A stretch of 64,000 nt of DNA from Hoyosella subflava DQS3-9A1. GTDB lineage: Bacteria; Actinomycetota; Actinomycetes; Mycobacteriales; Mycobacteriaceae. Position numbers and translations under genes: made by a program. Position 1 is the first letter of the stretch. Each line of letters starts with the position of its first letter. The DNA lies in NCBI RefSeq assembly GCF_000214175.1, contig NC_015564.1, forward strand, positions 3,534,001 through 3,598,000, in the 5' to 3' direction. The notes under the pieces were generated by a model. The model saw only the letters and a list, made by a program, of their open reading frames with translations. It made no database searches and was not told where the DNA came from. Positions 1-7,883 of the stretch are shown here, piece after piece.

Positions 1-89
1 TCGACGACTGGAACTTTACCTGGTCTTTGCCCCTGGTGTCTGTGTGGCGAGGCACACCGCGATGACGCCCTGGTGACTTCTTGGCATCA

Positions 90-611
90 TCAGCGAATCG
101 GGAACTCATGAAAGATGTGAAAAGCTCTGTTCGAGTACACGAGTGGGAGCGCGGTCGATTCGTCCTGGGTCACGCCGAGAACTTCGGCGGCCACAATTGA
201 CGAGTTGCCCACATCAAGGTGCCCGAGTTGGCGGCAGCGGATCTGCGCCTTAGTTTCCAGCAAGAACGGCTCACCCGTCGGAAGGTAATCCCACGCCATA
301 TCGTCGCCGAACCGGACACTCCCCGGCGTCGCGAAGGTCCTGGCGAGCTTCAGGTCTCCAGCGTCGAGCAGGTGTACCACAACGGTGTCCGCGCTTCGCA
401 CAATCTGCGCGGACGACGTCAGCGTGGAAATCGTAAAGGAAAGCGCGGGCGGATCGAGACTCACCGAGGCTACTGAGGAAGACAGGATGCCTGCCGGACC
501 GTCAGGTCCGGCAGCCGAGATAATCGCAAGCCCGGCCGGGTGGCGGCGGAAAGCATTACGGAACAGGTCACTCACCGACGGCGACGGCTGCGCCTCGTGA
601 CCTACTGACAT
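90..611 (-). CDS. Flavin reductase-like FMN-binding split-barrel protein
   Basis: This 173-residue protein matches the flavin reductase domain family, usually the NAD(P)H:flavin reductase partner of two-component monooxygenases. The N-terminal segment reads HPAGLAIISA, followed by a Ser-rich strand (SSSVASVSLDPP) that contacts the flavin phosphate in the family. Near the C-terminus are the GHLDVGNSSIVAAEVL and PLVYSNRAFH segments typical of the fold. The frame is open further upstream, but ATG at 611 is chosen because GGAAAGGA lies 8 bases before it and homology begins just after. No monooxygenase gene is adjacent, so the electron acceptor is unknown. A minority of this family bind haem or other cofactors instead. 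Confidence 0.85.
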   Translation of the reverse strand: MSVGHEAQPSPSVSDLFRNAFRRHPAGLAIISAAGPDGPAGILSSSVASVSLDPPALSFTISTLTSSAQIVRSADTVVVHLLDAGDLKLARTFATPGSVRFGDDMAWDYLPTGEPFLLETKAQIRCRQLGHLDVGNSSIVAAEVLGVTQDESTALPLVYSNRAFHIFHEFPIR

Positions 612-741
612 CGCCCGTGTCCTTTCCGTTGCTGTCACTGCCCCATCGACCATAGAGCGAGCATGGTTGATTGTCTGCCGCAAGGTATACCCTCGCGGGA
701 GTTCGAGTATCCGCCGCACGAGGAAATGAGGATCAGACACA

Positions 742-1122
742 GTGGCCGACGGGGACCGGAAGTACAGCCTGAAGCTGAAGCTGTGGGTTGCCTTTGGAGT
801 CGCTGTGCTCGCGCTCACAACAGCTTTCGCTGTCATGTGGTCACAGCGGGACCGGGGAATACCGGAGAGCCTCGCCCACGTGTATTGCGAGGAGACGGTG
901 CAGTCCCTGGTCGACATACCGGAGGACGCACGGTTCAAAGGAATTACCGCATCACAGAATGACGCGCTTGACTGGCAGATCCAGGGACAGGTCAACGGCG
1001 AGAATGCCGACGGCGAGGACGTCGACGCCACTTACCACTGCGATATCAGCGGCGATGCTGACGGGCTCATGCAGAGCATCACCGTCGACATCGATGGCGA
1101 GCGGTCGATGGAACACCCGTAG
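742..1122 (+). CDS. Small single-pass membrane or secreted protein, function unknown
   Basis: This 126-residue protein starts with GTG; GAGGA lies 9 bases upstream. Residues 1-11 are basic (KYSLKLK), then one hydrophobic helix at about 12-32 serves as signal anchor or uncleaved signal. The rest is an acidic extracytoplasmic domain with two cysteines (about 49 and 99) that could form a disulfide. I do not recognise a named family. It is divergent from the flavin reductase across about 130 bp, which must contain both promoters. Its 3' end abuts the remnant of a CGNR gene. Confidence 0.6.
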   Translation: MADGDRKYSLKLKLWVAFGVAVLALTTAFAVMWSQRDRGIPESLAHVYCEETVQSLVDIPEDARFKGITASQNDALDWQIQGQVNGENADGEDVDATYHCDISGDADGLMQSITVDIDGERSMEHP

Positions 1123-1459
1123 TCAACGCTCCGGTTGATCTGTCCGTCTGGCTGCGGTCCCACGTTTCACCTGCTATCCGCGATGCGAACCCAGCGAAAC
1201 TGACTTCCGCGCTGGCGTTGCGAGACGCCATCGTGCAGGTCGCTCGCGCTTTCAGCCGCGACGAAACCGCCTCCCCCACCGACATTTCCGTCATTGACGA
1301 GGCCGCACGCGAAAGTGATATTCCACCTCAGCTACGGCGGACGACTGCTACCTCATTTCTTGCGATACCTCACGCCCCGGTACCACGAGATGGTGCTCAA
1401 TGAAACGCTGCGGCAACCGCACGAAGATGCGCGCACGCAATGCCCGCAACGAACGATAG
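1104..1459 (+). pseudogene. Decayed CGNR zinc-finger (ABATE domain) regulator
   Basis: Two pieces of a CGNR-family protein are visible in different frames. The first, about 1104-1403, reads VNAPVDLSVWLRSHV and continues through ALALRDAIVQVARAF and ISVIDEAARESDIPPQLR, the usual middle of the ABATE domain. That frame then runs into unrelated sequence and a stop. The second, 1400-1459, reads KRCGNRTKMRARNARNER followed by a stop, which is the diagnostic CGNR C-terminal box with its basic tail. The stretch that should join them, including the other zinc-binding Cys, is missing. There is no convincing start codon. This is an internal deletion plus frameshift of a small transcription-factor gene. 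Confidence 0.7.
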
Positions 1460-1480
1460 ATAGGTGAGTTGCGCCTTCGG

Positions 1481-1906
1481 CTAGCCAGTCAGCGTCCGCT
1501 GAATCTCATCGGGTGACAGATCTCCACTCTTCTGGGCGACCATCCACACGTGCCCGAACGGATCCGCCAGGCGCCCAGCACGTTCCCCATAGAATTGGTC
1601 GCGGACCGGGAAGATCACGGTTGCGCCGTGCTCCATCATTCTGTCGGCCACAGCTTTCGCATCGTCGGTGTAGAGCGCAAGGATCACAGGTGTGCCATTC
1701 ACGTTATCGGGCGACGGATCGGTACCGTCCGCATCTTTCACCGCCACCGTGACACCGCCAATCACGACCTCTGAATGGACGATCCTGCCGTCGTTGTCGG
1801 TGTAGCGGCACCGTTCCTCGGCACCAAGCGCCTTGACATAGAAACCAATTGCCGCCGCTCCATCGGACACCACCAGCCTGGGATATACAGTCTCGATCTT
1901 CGCCAT
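1481..1906 (-). CDS. VOC-family (PhnB/glyoxalase-like) protein
   Basis: This 141-residue single-domain vicinal-oxygen-chelate protein is of the PhnB-like type. It opens with ETVYPRLVVSDGAAAIGFYVKALGA and ends its core with GRLADPFGHVWMVAQ, both hallmarks of the group. The start at 1906 is preceded by AAGGACC and matches the usual family N-terminus; the open frame extends far upstream but without family sequence. Members act as bleomycin/glyoxalase-resistance-like or metal-dependent isomerase proteins, but substrates are rarely known. It converges on the CGNR remnant and is divergent from the DUF1707 gene. Confidence 0.8.
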   Translation of the reverse strand: MAKIETVYPRLVVSDGAAAIGFYVKALGAEERCRYTDNDGRIVHSEVVIGGVTVAVKDADGTDPSPDNVNGTPVILALYTDDAKAVADRMMEHGATVIFPVRDQFYGERAGRLADPFGHVWMVAQKSGDLSPDEIQRTLTG

Positions 1907-2032
1907 ATCCCCATGGTCCTTGCTAGGACTGCGCTGTGGCTTGGAAAATCTGGAACTATTCGCCGTCCCACCGCTGTTCCGGTGGCTCACGTAAACTTGT
2001 GCGCACGCGCGTTCGGGGGAAGTGAGTGATAG

Positions 2033-2644
2033 ATGAGTGAAAGTGCTGACGACGAACTGCTTCTCAGCGATGACGAGCGCCTGCACGCGCTGAATGTCCT
2101 GAGCGAACACTACGCAGCCGGCCGACTGAACGTCGATGAGTTCTACGAGCAGTCCAGTACAGTCGCGTCGGCACGCACGCTTGATGGGCTCCGTGACAGC
2201 TTCCGCGGACTTCCTGGTGGGGTGCCTCTCGAAAGCGTTGAGGGGTTCATCAGGAAGATTCAGGACTCGGAACGACTGCCCGCCCCGAAACAGCACAGTG
2301 ACGCAGCGAAGGTTTCCCCACAGCTGAGCGCCGAGTCGGAAATTGCCTCACTGAAACGGCGGGGCAACCTAGTCGAGTCACTTGACTGGATAATCATTGG
2401 CGTCACACTCGTGACATTCCTGATCCTCCAGTTTGTCCTGGACTTTGACTATGCGTGGATTGTCTGGCCCTCGTTGATTTTCACTCTCAGCATTCCGCGG
2501 ATGATTCTCCACTACAGCGACAGCGACGAAGAGGTGTACGAGGAACTCAAGGAAGCTGACGCCAAGGAACGCAAGAAACGGCTCAAGAAAGCCGCCGCGC
2601 GAATTCAGGAGCTTGAGCGCCGGAATTCACGCACCGACGAGTGA
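2033..2644 (+). CDS. DUF1707 domain protein with two membrane helices
   Basis: This 203-residue protein has an N-terminal DUF1707 domain at about residues 10-64 (the ERLHALNVLSEHYAAGRLNVDEF segment is typical). Next come a linker, two hydrophobic helices at about 118-136 and 140-158 and a charged C-terminal coiled coil at about 165-198 rich in Lys, Glu and Arg. DUF1707 is an actinobacterial domain often found at the N-terminus of small membrane proteins of unknown role, sometimes suggested to act in envelope stress. The gene ends 12 bp before the left repeat of the tRNA-Leu island, so it is the last chromosomal gene on that side. Confidence 0.8.
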   Translation: MSESADDELLLSDDERLHALNVLSEHYAAGRLNVDEFYEQSSTVASARTLDGLRDSFRGLPGGVPLESVEGFIRKIQDSERLPAPKQHSDAAKVSPQLSAESEIASLKRRGNLVESLDWIIIGVTLVTFLILQFVLDFDYAWIVWPSLIFTLSIPRMILHYSDSDEEVYEELKEADAKERKKRLKKAAARIQELERRNSRTDE

Positions 2645-2656
2645 AAGCAGGCCATG

Positions 2657-2672
2657 TTGTGCCCCCGGTGGG
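2657..2672. repeat. Left attachment-site repeat (attL-like)
   Basis: Sixteen bases identical to the 3' end of tRNA-Leu plus three flanking bases. The copy stands alone, with no tRNA body around it, directly downstream of the DUF1707 gene. This is the signature left by integration into a tRNA 3' end. Confidence 0.7.
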
Positions 2673-2815
2673 TGGTTCTCAAACCCGCGCAAGCCGTTGA
2701 TGACGTTGATTCGTCGGGGGTTCTGCGGGTAGCACGGCGTTCGGCGTCGCCTCCTGAGCGTCAGCCTATCTAGGATGTGCGCGGTCCAGTGGCGGAGAAT
2801 TCGCCCCGGTCTCAA

Positions 2816-3117
2816 ACCCGTTTGAGTGTCTCGAATCGGGCTGCGTTGGCCGAGGAGTATGCCTTTCGATGAGCTAGTACGGCGGTTTGGGGTACATCGC
2901 GCGACGGTGCACCGGCTCGCTGCTCAGGCGGGTGTCGCGGTCCGCCGCTCGCGGTCTGGATAAGTCCGGGCGCCGGGAGGCTGCGCGGCTGTAGTAGCAA
3001 GGCATGACGCTGGAAGAGGTCACGACCGAACTGGGGGTCGGCGACGAGGCGGTGCGCTCCGCGGTCGTGGCCTGTGGCGGAACGATCCGCCCGCGCGGTC
3101 GCCGGCCATCTCTCTAG
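2816..3117 (+). pseudogene. Broken recombinase-associated helix-turn-helix region
   Basis: Three frame-broken segments form a double helix-turn-helix domain of the kind found at the C-terminus of actinobacterial resolvase-type recombinases or as a partner gene. The first reads SVSNRAALAEEYA, the second DELVRRFGVHRATVHRLAAQ with a stop after VRRSRSG, and the third MTLEEVTTELGVGDEAVRSA ending in GRRPSL and a stop. Between the second and third the frame contains two adjacent TAG codons. The two similar HTH units (FGVHRATVHRL and LGVGDEAVRSA) are clear, but there is no intact reading frame. Confidence 0.6.
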
Positions 3118-3139
3118 TCAAACCCGAAGATGGACTGTG

Positions 3140-3667
3140 TCATTTACGTTGGCGGCCGACCCAGGCTAGATGGCTGTTCGCGACCAGCTTTCCTTGCCGC
3201 TGGCGGCCGCGCAGGATGCCGACCCGAGTGCGTCCTTCAACCAGCTGGAGGCCGTCAGATGCAGGTGGCAGGAGAGCCCGATCTAAGACGATCGGCCAAC
3301 GCTTCCAAGTGCCGTGAGTCTCCCAGGTAAGACGCACGCCCAGATGCTCACCTTGGTTACGTACGGCAACCCAATGATCAGGGGCGGCAGCGAACTCCTC
3401 TATGACGTCCCCGTCCGATGGCCCCGTTGGCATCGCCATGAACGTATCAATTGGCAGCGCTTCAACCTGCCAGCCGACCTGTGAGAGATCGACGTTCTCG
3501 TAGTCTCGGAGGAAGGAGATGTTGCCTGCGTGGTCGTAGACCCACTGTTCGAGGACGTCCGTGGGCCAACGCAGGCCGGCGACCATGTCTTGTCGTCGGA
3601 ATTCTGTGAAGCCGTAGCCGTTCTCGCGGCACCGTTGCGCGAGGTCAGTAAAATTCGCAAGACGCAT
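3140..3667 (-). CDS. Unknown island protein downstream of the YobI/KAP NTPase
   Basis: This 175-residue soluble protein has no signal peptide or membrane helix. The start is well supported: AAGGA lies 7 bases before the ATG at 3667. The middle is acidic and rich in Trp and aromatics (LRWPTDVLEQWVYDHAG, PDHWVAV). The C-terminal part contains GLQLVEGRTRVGILRG, which looks like the G-x-T-R box of ParB-like or sulfiredoxin-fold domains, but only weakly. It lies about 100 bp downstream of the KAP-type NTPase gene on the same strand, so the two may be co-expressed. I cannot assign a function; partner, effector or immunity protein of the NTPase are all possible. Confidence 0.6.
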   Translation of the reverse strand: MRLANFTDLAQRCRENGYGFTEFRRQDMVAGLRWPTDVLEQWVYDHAGNISFLRDYENVDLSQVGWQVEALPIDTFMAMPTGPSDGDVIEEFAAAPDHWVAVRNQGEHLGVRLTWETHGTWKRWPIVLDRALLPPASDGLQLVEGRTRVGILRGRQRQGKLVANSHLAWVGRQRK

Positions 3668-3766
3668 ACAGATGTCCTTATCAATACTCCGGTGTCATCG
3701 GGTCTTGTGATCCGAGAAGGGTCATGCCCTGCAATGCCGCGTCTGAGGTCGTGATGGTTCTCGTCT

Positions 3767-6700
3767 TCAGTGGCGCATGTTGACCTGGATTCCACCGATC
3801 CATTTGGTTGGGCCGAAAGAGCTGACCCGGTTACGGCGTCGCAGTTCTTCGAGCAGTTCCTCGGTTCCGGCTCGATCCTTCAGTCGCGGACGATGGCGCC
3901 CGGTCCTGGTTAGAGGCTCGTACTTATCGCCCAATCCGAGCAGGATCTGGTCTAGCGCAACGAGTTCTATGCCTGGGAGATGCGGTTCTAGCAGGCCCAG
4001 AATGTGCTCGGCCGGTGCGCCAGCCTTGGCAAGCGTGACCAGTAGTTCAACTGAGACGTTGTTGCCCTTGGCTGCCCACTCGCAAACCGCGATCACGCTC
4101 TGCCGAGACAGACGGTCGCTGACAAACTTCGCGTCGTCGGCAATCGCGCGCTTCACAGCTGGTGCCAGGCGTCGGCTCCGCATCACTCGGGCCAGATCCT
4201 CGCTCGACAGCGGCAACTCGCACACGTACGATGCCAGCTGCTTGGACGCCGCGAAGTATTCCTCGCGGAATGTGAAGGGGTGGTCACTCACAAGGACGTA
4301 CGTGTCGGCTGTATCAGGCACCAAGTCCTCGGCCAGCAGTGCTGGAAGTTGGGCGAGTCCGGCGTCGGATAACTGTGCGGGGTCCAAGCCATCGGGCAGG
4401 TTGAGCTGCCCGAGCAGTCGTGCGATCGTTGCCGCGTCCAGGGGGTCAGAGTTGGCCAGTGCATACCCAAGCCCCAACCTCGGCTCCTCTTCCACCTCCT
4501 CGGCCTTGGTGAGGTTGAGGGTGCCGAGGCTCTCGACTAGTTCCTTGCTGACTCCGAACTTGCTGACGAACTGACTCACGTTCCAAACGGTCGGCGTGAA
4601 CCGCCCTGCCGAGACCAAAGGTCCCCATGCTTCGTCGCTGAGGTCTGTCAGGTCGATGACTTCGCAGGAGATTGACGCGCGTTCCGCGATGGGTCGCACG
4701 GCGAACTCGGCTGCATCTGCGACGTCGCCGAGCACAGCAACGAACTCGTGCGGGCTTTCAACGGTGACCTCGTCTTTTTCGAGGACATCAAGGTAGTCCT
4801 CCAGGTTCGCGAGCATGTGCTTGTAGACGGCCTCATCGGTGGCCTTCACGACGTCGAGCGCCAGTCCCGTATTTTCGTCGAGAGCGGCCGACAAGTTCGC
4901 CCGGGTGACCGGGTACAGCCCTACTGCCACCGCAGCGTTGCGCTGCGCTTCCCCGAGCACGCCGAGATCGCCTATCTGGGCGCCGAGACGACGGAGTAGA
5001 GCCATCACATCGGTCGCTTTCGCCGCATCCATCCCGCCGAGGAACGCCCGCATCTGAGCGTAGTGCTCTGATACGAACTCCGCGACCCGGTCCGATGATT
5101 CGTAATCCGTGTCGCACGCGGCGCTCCTGATCGCCGTATCGACGAGCGCGACGATTACTTCGAGTTCTAGTGGTGCCTTCTCGACAAGATGAACGAAGAC
5201 GCCGTCCCAGCGTGTAGCCAATCGACTTATGAGCACCTCGTGAGCGTCACCGTCTATTAAGTAGGCGTCGAGGAAAGAGGAGTCATCGCCGGAACGCACG
5301 GCGAGCTTATTGATGGCCGTGTTGAGGCGTTCGGGGTGCGTAGTCAGGTAGTAGTCGAAGACGTCGACGTTGAAGATACTCTCGCCGTCGAGGAAGCGGG
5401 CTCCCATCTCCTTCTCAACTGCCTCGATCGAGCTCTCCTCATCGAACTGAAAGTGCGGAGCTGCGCGGTCGGCTTGGACGCAGTGAAGGATGAAGTTCAT
5501 CGCACTCACACTGATCGCGATGTCATGGTAGTCCGAGCAGTACAGAGTGAAGTTCTCGTCGATGTAGCCCTTGGCCAGCAGATCTCGGGCCAGAGGAGAA
5601 ACGAGATCGGTGATGATGGCATCCAAGTTGTGCTCGTCGCCGCCCTCGGTTGGCATGACGAGGTCGGTCCTGGCCATTAGTTCTGCCATCGTGGCCTTCA
5701 CGACGAAGTCTTTGGTCTCTAGCGCCACTCGAGAATCGCGCTGAAGGCGCGCAACATCAACTTCTACGGCGACGTCCAGCCCATCCGTCCCGTTCCCTAC
5801 CAGCGCGATCAGGTCATCGAACGACAGTTTCATGCCGCCGGCCCCAGGTCGGAGGAGTTGCACCTCATCGCGGTTCTCGTACAACGACCTCCAGAAGTCT
5901 CTTGATGTCAGGCTTGACAGATCGTAATCCTCCGACTGGTAGCGAAGGCCCAGCTTACCGCCGCGGCCCGTCCCCCTCGAGACGATTGGCAGCACCTTCT
6001 GTAGCCGCTCACCGGCTGCCATGGCGTGCTTGTCCCAGAGGGACTTCGCGCCCACCCGGTCCAGCGCTTTCTTGCTGTGTGCTGCCTGATGCCTAGTCTG
6101 ATACTCCACCATCTTGTGGAACATCCGGTGCGCCTCGTCGATCTTGCTCTTTCCGAGCCGGATGGCCTCAAAGTCTTCCAAGTGGAGGTTCTTGTAGACC
6201 ATCATCGCGAACAGCCGGTCTGCGGTGAGCCCTTTGAGGCCCTTTTCGCCGAGCACGGATGCGCGATAAATCTCGTACTCATTTCGGATGTTTCTAATCA
6301 CGCGCATGTCGGTCAGATGCGCGCCGACAAGATTCACCAATGCGGTCGAGGGTCGGTGCTCCGCTTCGGCGAACTCGGCCGCGAGCAGGTCCCGTGCCGA
6401 ACGATGCGTGATGAACGGAACCATCGGCACTACCAGGTCGAAGAACTTCGTCCTGTTCGCCGAAGGGGCAGATTCCAACGTCGAAGCATGAAGCGCCGAT
6501 GTCTTGGCGTTGTCACCGTCGGATTCCGCATCTACTTCAAGTTCCTCGAAAATGCTGTCGCGGACCGCATAGACGAACTGGACTGGCCTTGACTTGATCT
6601 GCTCAGAGTTGTTCAGGACGGTGTTCAGTTCCCGCAGGGTCTCGAAGATGTGTGGGTCCTTGAATCGGTCCAGGTCTTCGAAGATTGCGACCTTAGTCCT

Positions 6701-7441
6701 CGTCCGCTGAAAGAAGTAGACGATCTCATCCAGGTACTCGTCGAAGTACGAGTTTTCCTTCGCACTCAGCTTGACCGCCGCTCCGCCCGCGGACACGCTC
6801 TCCACCCGTATCCGGCTCTGAAGGGCGCGAAGGCCTAGGAACCAGACCCCGCCCAGGAATGCACCGAAGGCGCCGACAGTGACCCAAGTCACCCAGCCAT
6901 GGCTGTCGACCAGGCCCGTGGGCGCCATCTCCTCGACGCGATTGACCAGCCCAAGCAGGACCGCAATCACGAAGAAGCCGACCGCTACTACCCCACCCCA
7001 TATCAAAGCCGGCCATGGCCTGAACGAGTCGATGCGGAAGTACCTCGACCCTGGCATGTCCGCGGGCGACTTCCGATAGAGGAGCTGCTTGACGATCTCC
7101 TTCTGTATGAGGTTCGTCAAGGGCGCAAGCGACCCGTCTTGCTGGACGCGCGCCCGTTTCGTGTCGTCGATGCCAAGGCTCGACAACGACAAATTGACCC
7201 AACTGATCTTACGTTCGTCCAGACTCCGCTGGACACCGAGGATGACGCTGCTCTTACCGCTGCCGTAGTGACCCGCAAGAGCAATGTTCTTCGCGGTGGT
7301 TGCTGGCTTGCCGGTCAGGACGTTGAGGAGGACAGCTGCGTTGCGCCCGTGCAGGTCCTCTTCGTACTTGGGTCCAAGACTCCGAAGGACGGGCACGGCA
7401 GACCGCGGTGTTGGCTGCCGAGCCGGCCGCTTGGATGACAT
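3767..7441 (-). CDS. YobI/KAP-type membrane P-loop NTPase
   Basis: This large protein has about 1224 residues counted from ATG 7441 (MSSKRPARQ). Near the N-terminus is Walker A at about 57-65 (GHYGSGKSS). Two membrane helices at about 146-166 and 183-204 sit inside the NTPase domain, and Walker B (KVAIFEDLDRF) is at about 250-260. A P-loop domain split by two helices is the KAP family signature, and the N-terminus (GPKYEEDLHGRNAAVLLNVL) resembles Bacillus YobI-like ATPases. The remaining 900 or so residues are a helical region with no motif I recognise. KAP-type NTPases are common in mobile and defence islands. The start has no strong ribosome site, and its promoter would lie within the recombinase remnant to its right. 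Confidence 0.82.
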   Translation of the reverse strand: MSSKRPARQPTPRSAVPVLRSLGPKYEEDLHGRNAAVLLNVLTGKPATTAKNIALAGHYGSGKSSVILGVQRSLDERKISWVNLSLSSLGIDDTKRARVQQDGSLAPLTNLIQKEIVKQLLYRKSPADMPGSRYFRIDSFRPWPALIWGGVVAVGFFVIAVLLGLVNRVEEMAPTGLVDSHGWVTWVTVGAFGAFLGGVWFLGLRALQSRIRVESVSAGGAAVKLSAKENSYFDEYLDEIVYFFQRTRTKVAIFEDLDRFKDPHIFETLRELNTVLNNSEQIKSRPVQFVYAVRDSIFEELEVDAESDGDNAKTSALHASTLESAPSANRTKFFDLVVPMVPFITHRSARDLLAAEFAEAEHRPSTALVNLVGAHLTDMRVIRNIRNEYEIYRASVLGEKGLKGLTADRLFAMMVYKNLHLEDFEAIRLGKSKIDEAHRMFHKMVEYQTRHQAAHSKKALDRVGAKSLWDKHAMAAGERLQKVLPIVSRGTGRGGKLGLRYQSEDYDLSSLTSRDFWRSLYENRDEVQLLRPGAGGMKLSFDDLIALVGNGTDGLDVAVEVDVARLQRDSRVALETKDFVVKATMAELMARTDLVMPTEGGDEHNLDAIITDLVSPLARDLLAKGYIDENFTLYCSDYHDIAISVSAMNFILHCVQADRAAPHFQFDEESSIEAVEKEMGARFLDGESIFNVDVFDYYLTTHPERLNTAINKLAVRSGDDSSFLDAYLIDGDAHEVLISRLATRWDGVFVHLVEKAPLELEVIVALVDTAIRSAACDTDYESSDRVAEFVSEHYAQMRAFLGGMDAAKATDVMALLRRLGAQIGDLGVLGEAQRNAAVAVGLYPVTRANLSAALDENTGLALDVVKATDEAVYKHMLANLEDYLDVLEKDEVTVESPHEFVAVLGDVADAAEFAVRPIAERASISCEVIDLTDLSDEAWGPLVSAGRFTPTVWNVSQFVSKFGVSKELVESLGTLNLTKAEEVEEEPRLGLGYALANSDPLDAATIARLLGQLNLPDGLDPAQLSDAGLAQLPALLAEDLVPDTADTYVLVSDHPFTFREEYFAASKQLASYVCELPLSSEDLARVMRSRRLAPAVKRAIADDAKFVSDRLSRQSVIAVCEWAAKGNNVSVELLVTLAKAGAPAEHILGLLEPHLPGIELVALDQILLGLGDKYEPLTRTGRHRPRLKDRAGTEELLEELRRRNRVSSFGPTKWIGGIQVNMRH

Positions 7442-7867
7442 GGATGAGATTCTATGGCAGGTGCGCGACCGGGCCGCGGACCTCGGACGCGCGATCGGCG
7501 CCGCGCCACTGGACCTACTCAAGACCGAGCGAAACGGCATCGCCCGCCAAGTTGCGTTCCTCGACTCCCGCATCGGAGGCCAGCGAGACCGAGTACGACC
7601 AGGCCCGCGCCCACCTCGATGACTGCCTGGCCCTTGGCAGGCAGCGCCCACGCGATCTACATGAGCATCGACGACTCGCTGCGCAGCATCGCCAACCAGG
7701 CCTTCTTCGAAGGACTGACCGTCACCGACGACGTCATCGACGCCGGACTAGGAGTGCCGTTCGACACCATGTTCAACCCCGAGGTGCAGGCCAACGCCTC
7801 GCCCACCAGCAAGCGAACACAAACGGGACAGCTCAACGGAAATGTCGTGGGTTCAACAACGACGCTC
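7440..7867 (+). pseudogene. C-terminal remnant of a large serine recombinase
   Basis: Three frames in succession spell the C-terminal coiled-coil region of actinobacterial serine recombinases. Frame one (7440 to about 7575) reads RNGIARQVAFLDSRI. Frame two (about 7575-7635) reads SETEYDQARAHLDDCLAL. Frame three (about 7635 onward) reads AHAIYMSIDDSLRSIANQAF, then PFDTMFNPEVQA and NGNVVG, running into the tRNA. Catalytic and zinc domains are absent. It lies directly beside the right attachment repeat, where an integrase gene would be expected, and probably came from the element's own recombinase. The first frame overlaps the start of the divergent NTPase gene. Confidence 0.7.
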
Positions 7868-7883
7868 TTGTGCCCCCGGTGGG
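7868..7883. repeat. Right attachment-site repeat within tRNA-Leu 3' end
   Basis: The second copy of the 16-bp repeat. Thirteen of its bases are the discriminator, acceptor 3' strand and first T-stem bases of the intact tRNA-Leu, so the tRNA was regenerated by the insertion. Confidence 0.7.

Larger units (their letters stand above)
2657..7883. mobile_element. Genomic island inserted at tRNA-Leu(UAA)
   Basis: A 16-bp exact direct repeat, TTGTGCCCCCGGTGGG, occurs at 2657-2672 and 7868-7883. The right copy covers the 3' end of tRNA-Leu, and the island lies on the 3' side of the tRNA. Inside are a large YobI/KAP-type NTPase gene, a small unknown gene and broken recombinase fragments just inside each end. 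No intact integrase remains, so the element is probably immobile. The repeat is seen directly; integration and the element's history are inferred. Confidence 0.72.

Noticed and set aside
2677-2820. Repeated 11-mer TCTCAAACCCG at 2677 and 2810
   Set aside because: Too short and without structure; probably debris of T-arm-like or recombinase sequence, not a functional repeat.
3777-4574. 265-codon plus-strand frame in the island
   Set aside because: Antisense to the NTPase gene with Ser/Arg-rich shadow composition.
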